NCBI GenBank assembly: GCA_019095985.1
Contig: CM032660.1
Location: forward strand, 11,676,941-11,740,940
DNA from: Streblospio benedicti
Lineage: Eukaryota; Annelida; Polychaeta; Spionida; Spionidae
DNA: 64,000 nt
Reading direction: 5' to 3'
Position numbers and translations under genes: made by a program. Positions 11,644 through 25,300 of this stretch are shown piece after piece. How positions within the stretch are numbered: position 1 is the first letter of the stretch; every line of letters begins with the position of its first letter. Under the pieces are notes generated by a model. It was not told where the DNA came from and did not search any database. It saw only the letters and a list, made by a program, of their open reading frames with translations.

Positions 11644-14600
11644 TCACAGCGCCGAACTCTCCAGTTTTACACCCTTCCGTTCTACAACATTTGCATTTTG
11701 TGTGTGCAGTGCAGAGTAGGAATCCTGGACAGACTGTTTTTGCTGAGAAACTTGATTCGATTGCGTTATAGAACCAGCATCCACGTCCCACCCTTCTGGT
11801 GCAACTTGTAACAACATCTGCAGATTTTTGGTCACAGCATCTGCACAAAATACGAAGATATATGTCTCGCTATTGATTGGAAACCTTATATAAAAAATGA
11901 AGCTCCACATAAAATGCTAACGATTAAAATAATACAAACAAATCCCTACCAATTCCTGGAAGCTTCCATTTCCGCTTGACAAAGGGGTAAAAGAGTACAA
12001 GTGAGGTGGCCAGTAGGATGATGGCGAACAGATAGCCCCAGTCCGGCTCGGCAATAATGGGACCCACAACAAAGTACAAGGCAACAAAGAGCACAAAGAT
12101 CGGACAGATTAACGGCACCTGAAATCAGAGGAAGAATTATGGAAGAAGTAGCCCTTTTTGATCTGTGCCAGAAATCAGAGGAAGCTTAAGAACTATGGTA
12201 AAAGTTGTCCTTTTGTTAAAAGTTGAATGGAATACATCCTACACCAAATTGAATTATTTCAATTGTCTATTATCTAATACTAGCTACCGTCAAACTAATA
12301 TTGGTTTTAAACCCCACACTTAGCTATACGCTGATTGGTGAACATGTATATATATAAGTAATGATACGTATGCTGACCAGTATTAGTCGACTTATAAAAT
12401 TTGCAGAGACAAATTAAGGCTTCACATGAGTTTTCGTTCTTTATTTCTTATTTTCCTTTCATAAAACTCGTGAAACTACAAATTTAACACTGTAAATATT
12501 ACTAGATTTATCAATGTAAATATTACAAGATTTAACAATGCAAATATTACTAGATAACAAATAAACAAATATGATAAAGTGCTAATAATTACCTTGAAAT
12601 TAGATGGCAATAATAAAAATGAATGCAAGTTTAATAACAATATAACAAAGATTAAAACTAACCTCATTATTGCTCTTACTAAAGCAAAATACCACCAAAA
12701 TATCTCTTATCAGTAAAAATACAAATCAACTTTGCATCTCCCTGGCATCTGTTTATTACTCTTATTCTGGTTGCTAAGGTTATCAAAATAATGTATTACT
12801 ACGCACTGTATAAAAGAACATAGATATAAAAATACAAGGTAATGTAAAATTACACGGTAAATTACATTAAGTAAAAGATTCATTAAAGACAATTACATGT
12901 TACAAAGTATTTCATTACTATCTTATTTACCAAAAATACATATAAATATCTGGGACTATTTTTAATCAGGTGGCGGAATAGTACTTAACATGACGGAGTT
13001 GCAGGGCACTAGAAATCTAGACAAAAGTCATTCAAATTTGTGTAAAAAATACAAAATAAATACAAACTGTGATATAATTATGTAAATAAATCATTATGAA
13101 CAGAGACATACATAACCATGTCAAATTACAAATAAACAAGTAAGTCATTAAAACTAATAAAAGTTTACACTCCCCACCGAAATTACGAATGTAATTTAAG
13201 TAAATGTATCTACGTTCAAAGATTTCACAAATATAGTATATGTACTTAACAAACATCGATATAATTAATGTCGCTTGCTAACAAATTAATCATCAAATAC
13301 TAATTAAACACATATGAGTTATTCAACGTTCATTAACAAAACAAGAACGAAGATGGTCGAAAGCGTCAGGTAGCTTCACAAATATAGTTCAAGAGTACAA
13401 GTATGACTCAAGATGAAAACGAGCTTGTGCATTAATTAAACACATAAGAGCAATTCAACATTCATTAACAAAACGAGAAAGAAGATGGCCGAAAGCTTCA
13501 GGTAGCTTCAAAAATATAGTTCAAAAGTACAAGTATAACTGAAGATGATGACCAGCTTCTGTATTAGTCTTTCCAATACAGTCAGAGGCTTCAATCTCTT
13601 TCAAGCAACATATTTGGCGTCTTTTGGAAGAAATGCACATACAACTATGTTGTGTCCATTAAAATCTGCTCAGCACTGAACTTAATAGATTTATGCCACC
13701 ATGAACCGACAGTAACTGGAAGTATGATCATAAATACCAAGCCATATGCTGCTAACACCCAAACAGAATTTTCACTTTCTATCAGCCATTTTGGAAGCGC
13801 AATATCAAAGGAGGTTGCTCCTGGTCCATCAGGCTTACCATGTTCTTCCCAGTTTTTCTTTGTTTCTTCATCAGTTAGCGATTTGTAAGCTCTTGTAATT
13901 CTCGTAAATCTTTTAGGATCTCTTGCTTTATCTGGATGGTACTGCAGTGAGAGTGTCCTGTACGCCTTTCTAATTTCCTTGTCACTTGCTCCCCAGTCAA
14001 TTTCCAATTCAGCAAAAGGATCGAATTCTGTGAAATCTACTTCGACATAAGATGCCTTATAAGCTACAAATATTGCTGTGATCCAACCAATAATAAGACC
14101 CAATTTTATTGCTGTTTTCTGAAAGATTATTACTAGATTTAACAATGCAAATATTACTTTTATACTTCTCTCTCTCACACGTCTGTTTAGCAAGCATATT
14201 TCTATCAACGATAGATATAGCTGAAGACAGGTTTTACAACCTAAGCTTCCATTTGACTATATCAAGTGATCCTGGCGGGACTCGAACTCACGACCCCAAG
14301 GTTGTGAGACCAGAATGATACCATCATCCCAATCAGCTCGCAGCTATATCTATCGTTGATAGAAATATGCTTGCTAAACAGACGTGTGTGAGAGAGAGAA
14401 GTATAAAAATATATATCCGCAAGCACTGGGAAACACATATATAGCAAATATTACTAGATAACAAATAAACAAATATGATAAAGTGCTAATAATTACCTTG
14501 AAATTAGATGACAATAATAAAAATGAATGCAAGTTTATTAACAATATAACAAAGATTAAAACTAACCTCATTATTGCTCTTACTAAAGCAAAATACCACC

Positions 14601-17600
14601 AAAATATCTCTTATCAGTAAAAATACAAATCAACTTTGCATCTCCCTGGCATCTGTTTATTTACTCTTATTCTGGTTGCTAAGGTTACCAAAATAATGTA
14701 TTACTACGCACTGTATAAAAGAACATAGATATAAAAATACAAGGTAATGTAAAATTACACGGTAAATTACATTAAGTAAAAGATTCATTAAAGACAATTA
14801 CATGTTACAAAGTATTTCATTACTATCTTATTTACCAAAAATATATATAAATATCTGGGACTATTTTTAATCAGGTGGCGGAATAGTACTTAACATGGCG
14901 GAGTTGCAGGGCACTAGAAATCTAGACAAAAGTCATTCAAATTTGTGTAAAATACAAAATAAATACAAACTGTGATATAATTATGTAAATAAATCATTAT
15001 GAACAGAGACATACATAACCATGTCAAATTACAAATAAACAAGTAAGTCATTAAAACTAATAAAATGTACAAATAATTTAGCTAAGTCCAGAACAATACG
15101 AATGCCATCTTTATCAAAGTGAGGTCCATAAAAATTGATAATATTAAATGAGGCTTCCTACCTTGAAAGGTCTGTGTTTGTCCTTCCACTCGGGTGCAAA
15201 CCTCATGTAGATGACCTCGAACATGACCACGCCGTGGATGAGCCATGCGGCGAAGCTGAACCAGTTGATGAGCGTGTACACGTTGCCGCCCAGCAGCAGG
15301 AAGATGATGCTGAGGATCGTCTGGAACAGCGCATTATGGAGGTATAGAATGAGTCTACACCACAGGTTACCGTTTCCTAGTACAAACTGAGCAGAGTAGA
15401 CTGAGAGGGGAGATAGCTATAGGCTGGTGCACAGAGTGCTCAGTGGAGTTCCGTAATGTAACAAGCTACAATAAACTCTACATGAACCTGCGTCGCCTTA
15501 TAATGGTAGAGATGCAGTGGATCGAACAGCAAGAGGCCACACTTCACTTTTATTTCAACTTAGTAGAGACAAATCTCCTAAGTCCAACGGCTTAGTAGAG
15601 ACAAAACCCGTAAGTCCAACGGTGGACATTAAGTTCCTTAGTAGAGACACATCTCCTAAGTCGAACGGTGCAGCATTAATTTCCAGGCTTATTTAATAAT
15701 CATTTAAAGGGATCATTGAAAGGAATACACATAAAACGGAACTCCCCTGGAAATTGTGAGAGGTGATATTAATTTCAAATTCATTACATTGGACTATTAT
15801 TGACATTAATTTAAGCAAAGCGATCAAACTAAATCCAATGTAACTGTATTATTGCAACACAATTTAAGCAAGTGATCAAACTAAATACAATGTAACTGAT
15901 TTTTCAGTTCAATACATTATACATCTACCAAAATATTTCAATCGTTGGCCTCTAGATAACTAACGCTGAGTGTTGGGTTTGATTGGAGGACTTTGTTGAT
16001 AGAGTAGCTGGACAGATTTAGATTCGCTATAGTATAGTGCTAAAAGAATATTAATTGATAATAGCTTTTATGCAATAAGTCGGCCTATTTGCACCCTAAA
16101 TTAATTACGAACCTTATTTTGCAGTGATACATCTCACATGCTACACCCGTATAAAAGTGTCCCATTATTTGGATGTTTTCCATGGCACCCAACAAAAGCA
16201 ATACAACAGATGGAAATAAAGACAAACAAAGGCAAACAACAAAACCACGCTCTGACTTGTAAATCTGTCCAAAGAGGTTTTCAAAGGCAATATAAACACC
16301 AGAGCAAGTTTCCAAACCAAACCCCCAAACACCGCCAGCATGACTCACGTTGAAGATGACCGCAGTGGCGGGCGTGTAGCGAGTCACGTGCACCATGGCG
16401 AGCACGGACACCATGTGACCTTCACGCGCCGGGATGTACGTTGACCTAAATGTAGGACACCGGGCACACGAGGTTAACATGCATGTACACTCAAGATACA
16501 AGCGAGGTACAACATTGTCTACACGGTCAGTTAAAACACATTCGATTTTTTTACTGGCTATTTACTATACTAGGGTATAGGGCATTGTGAAAAGAAGGAC
16601 GGTCGCAATGAAAGCTCTATAGCTCCTTGTGTGGAAGTAAAGTTTCAGTGCAAGTACCCTGCTCTACAGGAAAAAGAGAACTTCATCCCAATGTATATAG
16701 ACTCATCATAAAAACACACACATTGAACTGCCTAACAAGTCCACATAGAGAGTAGTTTACATTTTTAGTACTATTGCAACCTGTCCACATACATGCACGT
16801 TGTCCATGATTAGTAGTGCATGTCTTAGCCTACCTGAACCCATAGAAGGCACCCCCATTGGTGGAGCCAAACGTGGACATGGCCACAAACACAGGCATGA
16901 TCCAAGTGAAGTTGGGGATCACCTCGGCAGCCCATGTCTACAATACAGGTTGCACGCACCAGGTTGAATCGGATTTTTACTTGCATTACCAATTAAGAGT
17001 TTTTCTTCAGTTCTAATGAGTTTTTATGCTGCATAGTGCTCCACACATGAGACCATGTTATGCCTTTACCAGTGGAGGTAATGTCATCGTGTAAATGATC
17101 AGTCTTTCAGAAAACCCAGTGACATGTCGTTGTTATCTGCAAGTGCAAACACAGTCTCTATCAGAGGACTCCTAACAGTAGACATGCATACATGCATAGC
17201 AATCATTAAAACTAGCACACTCATGATGCACTGGCATGTAGTATTAAGGGACGGACCATTCGATATTTTTTTTGGGGGGGGGGGGGGACAAAATTTTCCA
17301 AAAAAAAATCTGCCTCTGATTTTGAAAGGAAAAAAAAATTGTCCCTGATGTTCACCAAATTTGTCTCTTTTTGCTTCAAGTTGAAAATAAAAAATTTGTC
17401 TCTAGAAAGTAAAAAAAAAATTTGTTTCATTTGTAAACATTTTGTTGCCCCCCCCCCTCTAATATCGAATGGTCCGTCCCTAAACTATGTGTTAAAGGCA
17501 CGCTTATTTACAAGTTTATCGCATATTATTTGTTGCGGTACACTACGACTGAATTACTTAATTGGCAGTAAACCCTCCACCACCCACCCCTGCCCACCCT

Positions 17601-20600
17601 TGTTGCAAATGGCCAATTTAAATGTATCATCATCACGAAAAAAAAAAAATCAAACAGTCTCAAGCCTAGAAATCTTCTCTCCTCGCTCATTTAGCAAATG
17701 CCCAACATTTCTCGATGTAAATATTATCACTGCAGTACTACATGAATCACAACCCAGTCTAGTGACTACAGTATACTACCACGGTCGACCGGGTTGCCAC
17801 TCACGGAGACGACGGCGGGCGAGTCCAGCAGCTCATGTGGTGACATGACGGTGAAGTAAGAGATGTTGACGAGTATGTAGATGCCCGTGACCAGTGTGAT
17901 GGAGATGACGGCACCCAGCGGCACGTTCCTGTTGGGATCCTTCACCTCTTCCACAAACGTCTGCACCATCTGCCTTCAGGCCGGGAGACAGTGTAATTGA
18001 GTGAGAGAGTGAGTGATTGAGTGTGTGCTTGCGTGCATGTGTGTGAAGCTGGTTACAATGAACACTTAATAAGACAGCCCGATTATTAAAGTTTCAAAGC
18101 ATATATAGTTATATTTTATTTTCCATCATTCATATTATAAATACTAAGTGAAAAACTTGTGAATTATCTATATAGTGGAATTTGGGACAGGATTGCATAA
18201 GATATTGCCACAGTTAGATACAAGAATTGACCTCGATCAGATATTGAACTAAACCCACCCCCTGACCCCCTATCCGAAAACAAACTTCTGGCGGAGAAAG
18301 AATAAAAAAAAACACATTACAAGACAAACTAATAATGATGCTCATTTCATAAGACTACGAAACATTTAAATAAGCCTCACCACCCGTCATAAGCCCACAT
18401 GCCACCGTAGAAGGCGAGCGTGATCTCGGCGATGTTGGTGTTGGAGCCCTCGTAGCCGCTTTGTAGGTGCTCTGTGTAACCTGCAGAACCAAAGGACTAT
18501 AACATCTGCTACCACTAAACAACCAGCTCAAAACGGGATTCTATGGAGTAATACATGTGGTTGCTTGAGCCATTCCCATTTTGCTTTGTCCACTAGACTT
18601 TAAAACAATATTTGCCCACGTTACAAAAGATTTTGTGCCTCCATACAACTCCTAAATGTAAAGTTCAGGCTTATCATTGTTCAACATTAAACTCGTGCAC
18701 GTCTTTCTACTTCTTTGTTGTGGGGAGTTTTAGAATTATCAATTCAAGGAATGAAATATCCACATCACAATATATACCTTTTATTAGATTACCATGGTAA
18801 TAATCCGAGTATATTGTGTACTATATTTAAATGTAAGGTAGTCTAAACATAACCTCATAACGTACCCTGGCCGAGTCGAACAACCCCGCCAAGACAGATG
18901 ATGAAAAGGGCAATGAGCTTGGCCACAGTGAAGATGATCTGCGTGTTGATGGCGTACTTGACGCTCAGGATGTTGATTAGGGCCACCACCACTACAACAA
19001 CGCGACCACACGCTATTTATGTGTACCCCTTTGATATATGATACTACTTAAATGTTCTTTGTCTTCATTGTATGTTTGTCACGAGGGTGTGTGCATGGAT
19101 AGAATAGGTATGTGCATTGATGACCCGGAGTTTGGGTTAGTGAAAGGCCTTGGCTGAACTGCGAAAACATAATGAAGTGACTGTTCAGGTGTACCAGTGT
19201 TTCTGTAGCACATGTTTATGGATATATTCCTTGTTTCGTATAAAACTGATCATGTAACCATGACCTAGACAAACAGTACATAATGATCACCAGCATGTTT
19301 GACATTCATGGGAAGATGAAGTGTGGTTCTTGAGCTTTTGACATTTCACTTGACCTACAATGCAGATTACCTTACGGTTACATGTATGTGCAAGTGTAAC
19401 GGATGCAGGAATGTGTTTAGAAATACCACATTACAGTTCAAAACCAAAGATTGTATAGGTATAGTGGTGTCATTGAGCATTCAAATAAGTAACTCACAAA
19501 CCTATCAGTCTGAAAAAGAAGGCGTTTTCTAGTATGGTCCGCTAGCCTGTGGACTGTTTCCTAGACAAAACAAGATTGATTGTCGTGACACGCGCGGAGA
19601 TGTATATATGTGTGTGTGTGAGACTCACGCATGACCAGCGCGGTGAGCATGATGGCCGTGGTTTGTGGGACACCACTGCAGCCATCCGTGAAGAAGATGG
19701 AGAGAATGTACTCGGAACACGCGAGAGCCATGGCCGACGTCGCCGATGGCCCGGTGAGAAACACCTGAAACAGACAACCGTCAGCTGCCGGTAGAACCCA
19801 GCTCCATATCGTGGAAAACCATTTTAAATAGTTTTTTGTCTTGCATAACTTGAGCTCGTGGTAGTGTGTGGTGAACAATATTTAAAAAGTCTTGTAAGAT
19901 AGAGGAGGGGATACATTCTATTGACTAATAATTTGTGTGTACCCTAAGATTCAGGTTAGTTCGAGCAAGCGTGTGCGAGCACTGACCATGAGGAACATCT
20001 GCATGAAGGCGATTTCTGGTGGGAAGACCGCAAGGAACCACGAGTAGCTGCCGCCAGACTTCTTCACCAGCAGGGAGATCTCAGCATACGACAGGGCAGC
20101 TACAATGAGAGGACACCGGAAAGATCACATTGGGTGGTGTGAGCGTGCGCATATTATGCAGAGCTCGTATACATATATTCGTATACTACTTGCTGCATAT
20201 TCAATGATTACAGAGTGTTTTACATTCTTACTATACTCTAAAATCACAAGCGAGAAAAGAAAATTAGAATTGAATATTCACAAACATTTAAAGAAAATTA
20301 GACACAATAATGTAGTTTCATGCATCACGTGCACTACAGTTCGTAAGCTTTGGGTCTATATGCGCATATTGTGGCCTATTGTTAGTACCTGCTATAGAGA
20401 TTACTCCGCACAGGGCCCATACGGTGAGGCTGAGGCCCATAGAGTGTGAAGCTTCTAGCACAGACTTAGGAGAAACAAAAATACCAGAACCTACAAACAT
20501 AAGTTAGAGTTAAAACTATAGGTAGATCCCTTGTTGCTTCAGGTAGTTTTGAATCTGAATAACATATAGTATTACTACTACTAGTATGTATCATATTTTA

Positions 20601-21031
20601 GGAATTTCATGAAGCACCTTACATAAAAACAGACACACAAAGATATTTAACAAAATTACTATATTTTCGTATTATACTAGGTCGAGTATTATTTCCTCAT
20701 TTTATTTTTTACTTTTATTTAAAAGGGAGCTCGAGAAACGTTTAAATCTTTAAGACTTAATATGTAATTTTACTATGATATTGACATAACAGGAACAAAA
20801 CTATAATATTAATGTAAAACAAACTGCTGTTCACCAAATAAATAACACCTTTGAAGACAAGATACCATGAAGATATTCAAATCTAAACTAACCTATCATA
20901 ACACCCACATAGAAACTCACGCCGCCCCACAGTCCTATGGTCCTCTTCAGGGCAAATTTATTCTCTTCATCCTCTTCAACATCTAACTCGCCCTCATTAG
21001 AGAATTCTTTCTCTTCTTTTGAGTATGTCAT
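11644..21031 (-). CDS. SLC7A9-like amino-acid transporter light chain, copy B (complete, 12 exons)
   Basis: Exons: 20893-21031 (ATG), 20389-20490, 19987-20099, 19629-19764, 18866-18991, 18381-18480, 17805-17973, 16834-16937, 16349-16445, 15162-15320, 11950-12118, 11644-11840 (stop TGA). They total 1611 bases, 536 residues, with every junction GT-AG and in phase. An acidic N-terminal tail is followed by 12 predicted helices. Visible marks are GSGIF at 47-51, heavy-chain cysteine Cys147, [11 protein letters not shown] at 229-239, [22 protein letters not shown], and [12 protein letters not shown] in helix 10. The C-terminal tail begins [16 protein letters not shown], close to human b(0,+)AT (MHLQMLMEV). 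The length is slightly above the human 487 because of the tails. Expected role: plasma-membrane exchange of cationic and neutral amino acids with an SLC3 partner. The 3-kb intron 10 holds the SEC63 fragment and repeats. Confidence 0.92.
12540..13162. repeat. ~620-bp direct repeat, left copy
   Basis: Near-identical to 14444-15064, differing by a handful of substitutions and 1-3 base indels. It starts GCAAATATTACTAGAT and ends AAACTAATAAAA. The two copies flank the SEC63 fragment inside intron 10 of transporter copy B. It is AT-rich and non-coding. Confidence 0.92.
13301..13565. repeat. 132-bp tandem duplication
   Basis: Two units begin TAATTAAACACATA (13301 and 13433) and share TCATTAACAAAAC and AGGTAGCTTCA blocks. 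They are about 85-90% alike by eye and lie beside the SEC63 fragment. Confidence 0.85.
13595..14118 (-). pseudogene. SEC63 fragment: TM segment, J domain and following TM, without introns
   Basis: From 14118 down, the minus strand reads [20 protein letters not shown] (TM), [36 protein letters not shown] with the J-domain HPD triad, [20 protein letters not shown], then [13 protein letters not shown] and a TM ending [12 protein letters not shown]. This is the signature of SEC63, the ER translocon J-protein. An in-frame TAG falls at 13645, after which [12 protein letters not shown] still resembles SEC63, so the copy is broken. The stretch before TAG is one open run of about 157 codons where SEC63 genes usually have introns, suggesting a 5'-truncated retrocopy. 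The CTTTCAG just upstream looks like a splice acceptor, which would instead fit a displaced exon. Flanking direct repeats point to a local rearrangement. Confidence 0.8.
14158..14408. mobile_element. Foldback element with a tRNA-like (SINE) core
   Basis: Arms of about 66 bases (14158-14223 and 14341-14408) are inverted copies of each other, with GCAAGCATATTTCTATCAAC on the left arm. The core, read on the minus strand, has a Pol III B box (GAGTTCGAGTCCC, about 14275-14288) preceded by CTGGTCTCACAACC, resembling a tRNA anticodon arm. It looks like a tRNA-derived SINE body between palindromic arms. No complete cloverleaf can be drawn, so it is not a tRNA gene. Confidence 0.6.
14444..15064. repeat. 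~620-bp direct repeat, right copy
   Basis: Partner of 12540-13162, same orientation. High identity implies a recent duplication or conversion. Coding exon 10 of transporter copy B begins ~100 bases beyond it. Confidence 0.92.
17248..17480. mobile_element. Harbinger-type MITE in copy B intron 7
   Basis: A 233-bp element has perfect 20-bp terminal inverted repeats GGGACGGACCATTCGATATT and is flanked by TAA on both sides (17245-17247, 17481-17483). Copy A has the empty site with a single TAA at 2084-2086, confirming a 3-bp target duplication as used by PIF/Harbinger elements. The interior is G-run, A-rich and non-coding. Confidence 0.88.
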
Positions 21032-21259
21032 GATGTTGATTTCAACTGAGAGTTTTTCAGTAGTATTGAAACATTAGTGTATTATACAGAAGACCCTCAC
21101 GTCGTGTATGATGAATCCTTATACAATACCTCCATTTAGACAATCTCTCCGTTGGTGTAATGCTTGAAACCAGCTTGCAGAATGCAAACCAGCCAACAAT
21201 GTCTGCGCTTGGGAATAATTTGATTCTATTTTCTTTTTCAAACGAGACCATATGCTGGG

Positions 21260-21365
21260 CCCTGTTGCATAAACCGATTTCCCGGTCGTTATCGTATAAA
21301 TCCACACCACAATACATGTTGTACATGAACCTAGCCATCTGTTGTGTTGCATAAACCATTTCCAG
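21260..21365. other. Inserted repeat upstream of copy B (GGGCCCTGTTGCATAAA-type)
   Basis: The motif CCTGTTGCATAAACC occurs at 21264 and a near copy GTTGTGTTGCATAAACC at 21341. Copy A lacks this at the matching place. It is probably a short repeat element, family unknown. Confidence 0.3.
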
Positions 21366-22098
21366 TGATCAAGTTTGCTTGATGAACCATGCACGATTTA
21401 GAATGAAATTCTCCTGCCTTTAAATAGTGACAATGGTTCTTTACCATTATATTACTGTTGTGACTTATTTACATAGACCAGACCAGGACTCATGAAGACA
21501 CACGTGAAGACCTGTGACACCAGACTCACTGACCAGGACATTGGCATTCTACATCATAATTCACGTGGGGAAAGCTTCTTTTATAATCTGCAAGATTTGT
21601 TTTTGCATTATTGTATGCTGACTATAAAAGCTGTTTTATTTATACTATAAATATAAATGTATTCGTGCATTGTAGTACTACCATTGGTGTACTTATTACA
21701 TGTAATACTTTTTCATTTATGCTGAGGATGTGTCCATGACACGAAATATATTCAATAAATCTTTGACTTAAAATAATGTCTATAAAAATAAGACTTCACA
21801 GTTTTCCGCATTCTTGCGGCTATGCATATCATGAATATTAGTAAAAATCAAAGGAGCGTCAGAAGACGGGGACTTTGATATGTTAGTTGTATGTGATTCA
21901 GATTTGAAATTTATATATACGTATCTCATTGTAAAACAACAGACGATGTCCATGTATGCATTTGCCAATGATTTAGAAAGAAATTTCCACTTATCAGACA
22001 TATTTAAAACTGGAGCTATTGAATCGTGGTTGTTAGGCAACAGTGGATTTAGACTTTCTGCAAGCATTTTGAATGCAATTCTTAGATCCTCCGCCAAC

Positions 22099-22118
22099 CA
22101 CGTGCTTTGATGACGTCA
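22099..22118. promoter_or_regulatory. Candidate promoter element pair CACGTG + TGACGTCA (copy B)
   Basis: E-box at 22099-22104 and CRE at 22111-22118, with the same order and 6-base gap as copy A, about 1.07 kb upstream of the copy B start codon. Confidence 0.4.
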
Positions 22119-22309
22119 TTTTAGGCATAAAAAAGGCAAGCTTGTTCATCAATTGATGATTCACAAGTGGAAGAGTTCTAATGAATTAGTAAGTAATTTA
22201 ACCACCTCCGTTTGCTTCGAAACTAATTAGCTATTGCTTAAAGGGACATAAATGATACTGGGCGTGTATTAGTGTTTTATAACTATATCATAAAAGGGAT
22301 ATATGGTAG

Positions 22310-25300
22310 GGCGTTCCGTTTTTCAATTTTTTTTTTCTCTGATCAAGCTGGCCTGGTTTTGTGAGATGTTCCATAGTGAAAAACTTACAAATGTAAAAAA
22401 GAAAAAAAATCAAATTCCGTGCACATTTGGTGCGCCCCCCCTCGCATTTGAATATTGACGATGATGCCGCTCAGCTGAGTTCCTGGCCCCTTATATTGAA
22501 AATAATCAAAATCCTCCTAGACTTCATAATTGATCTTAATTTGTAGGAAACGTCCTTCTGATCAAACTTTATAAGTAAAACTATGGTCTGAAATGGTCCT
22601 TTCATATAGGAATTAGCCCTTCAAAAATGTGATGTATGCATAAATTGATGACAGGAAAGGATTCTGTCATTTTGTCTGCGCTGTCGTTTTTCGTAAAATC
22701 AATCAAGGTTTAAAAGTGTTTTAAAGTGTTTTTAAGAATGAACATATTTATTGTAATATCCACAACAGATTATATTTACAGGTAGAAATCAACAGTCTTG
22801 TTTATTTGCAACAACAAACAGCATTTTTATTAATGCTCAATAACGATTTGAGAAAAGAAGTTTAGAATGACAAGTTTGCCAATGACCAGGTTAGGGTCAA
22901 TTAAGCACAATCTAACAATGAATTGCAGCTCTCAGCATTTGTAAGTGGATATTTATTCTGTTACAAAGTACTCATAATCAGTAATTAGATATTCTCTTCC
23001 ATTTAATTTTTCAAGAAAGATGGAACTTTCATACAGTGTGGAGTTTTGCACAGGTCAGGTGATGGCCGATGCACTGGATGCCTCTTTACAGCAACGGAAG
23101 ACACCGCGAGAGACAATCATTAGCACGTGTTGGGATACAACTGCATCGAACACTGAACGAAGATTAGATGCTGCAACTCTGACTGTTAGAGAGATCACGC
23201 CTGTCTACGGTCTAGGTACCTTGCTCTTTCTTTCTGACTACTTTTGGGCGCCATAGGCTGAGTATTTACTACCTAAAATCAGCATGTTTCCATCACACCA
23301 TTCTTTCTGATCAAAGTGCTACTTATGGCAGCCTGAAATCTGGACAAAATGAATTACTGGTCATTGATTGGTTGATAGGACAGAACTCTCTCAGAACTCC
23401 CAGTGAGGAGTGAAAATGTTAGTTCATCAAAAGTAGGCCAAAGCACATCAAAATCAATTCAGCTGTGGAGACTAGTATAGTGAACAAAATTGTAAAGTTT
23501 AATGACCATAGGTGAAATACTTTTCCCAGTGCAGTGGTACCAATAGTTTTATTCGAATATTCCAATTTTTTTTCCAAAAGTAGGCCAAAGTTCACCAATA
23601 TCAAATCATGTGAGGAGAGTGATATAGACATACCAAATGTCAAGTTTGGTGATGATAAGTAATAAACTGTTCCCAGGAGACAGATAAACACAATTACGTA
23701 ATTTGTTTTAAAAAACACATCGTAACTTCATCAAAAGTAAGTCAAAGTACACCAAAATCTAATCAGCTCTGGAGAGTAGTACAAGGAAGCTAAATTATGA
23801 AGTTTGGTGACCGTAGGTCAAATACTTCTCCCTGTCGCGTGGTAACAAACTTTATTGCGTACCAAGTCTTCAGACGTTTTTGGATGATGCATGGGCCTTA
23901 GGGACCAGTCAGAATTTATCACGGGGTGGGGTAGGAGGATTTTAGGGTGGGCCATGAACATGACTATATAGTGCTTTGTTGCGGAAATGAGTGATTGCAT
24001 GTCATATGTACGCTGACAAGTCACGGATATAACATTTGATTCTTAGCAAGTCATGTGAACATGATAATATGAGCTTGGACTCTGACGCTGTATAACCTCT
24101 GCTAACTTTATGTGTTTATATTATGAACCCATGTGTGACATCATACTGTGGTTACAAATTGTCTGTTTCAGAGTATGTGGTTATGCAATTCGATATATTT
24201 GGAAATGCACAGTTCCTCTTTAATGTATGTTACATTCGGACACCGAACCTTCAATTTGTCAATCATATTGTAGGTGTACACATGTACACAACGTAGTATG
24301 TCATTTGAGATAGTACAACCATTCAATTTGAGCGTGTTTTCGTTATAATGGAACTATTTTAAGACCTCGATAGGTCAAGTTTTTGCAGATATAATCCTCC
24401 GAACTTCACTAGTGTTAACATCAGCAAAGAATAATTTAAGTGATCGAAATATTGTCTTTTATTGAGTTATATGTTGAAAATCCATACTAATTTGTACTGC
24501 AAATTTCATTTTTGGCCAGTTAATGTTTTTTTATTTTTGTTTTATTTTTGTCATATTTATGAACATCTTTGTCCCAATTACAAACAATTAAACAATAGGT
24601 CTAAAGGAGTAATATATATGCCATAAATATAATTAATTTGCATCATTTGTATACATGTAAATCTTTTCCTCTACTTAATCTATATACATAAAGGAAGAAG
24701 CTATTTTTTTGTTTAACCAGAAGTACACACTCCAAATTATGTATGTGCAATCAGGACAACTTGATGGTCGTTATAATGTCTACATTTCAAACCAAATAAA
24801 TTGGTTTCAATGATAAAAACAAAAGGGATTTTTTTTTTTTTTAGAAATATGCACACCAAATTTCTGTAGCTGGACTCTTTATCATATGATGGAAGATGCA
24901 TACCGGTATACTGCATAATTCACATGATACCACGGACTTTCTTTGTTTTGATGAGTGGCGATTAAAAATGGAAAGTATGTACTTAGCAACTAATTTGCTT
25001 ACCAGGTAATCAAAGGATGGTTACCAACCCAACACGCACATACATGTACCCGGTATTAATTTTCTAAGACCTATACCAATGTGGCTTTCATAAAACACCA
25101 CGAGCCTTTGTCCCTCCAGGTGGTACAAAAATTTTAATTTTGGGTCATTGGCTCACGGACTATATATATAATATATGACCGACCCATGATACATGAGTGT
25201 AGATGAAAGTATATTGAATATTTATAGTACACAAAATCGAATTTACACCAAAATCTGAGTGGGTGTCACTCTATTCCTCTGCTGATGGTCACTCGTGGTA

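Noticed and set aside
14262-14340. tRNA gene
   Set aside because: B box present but no full cloverleaf or matching acceptor stem; sits inside a foldback element.
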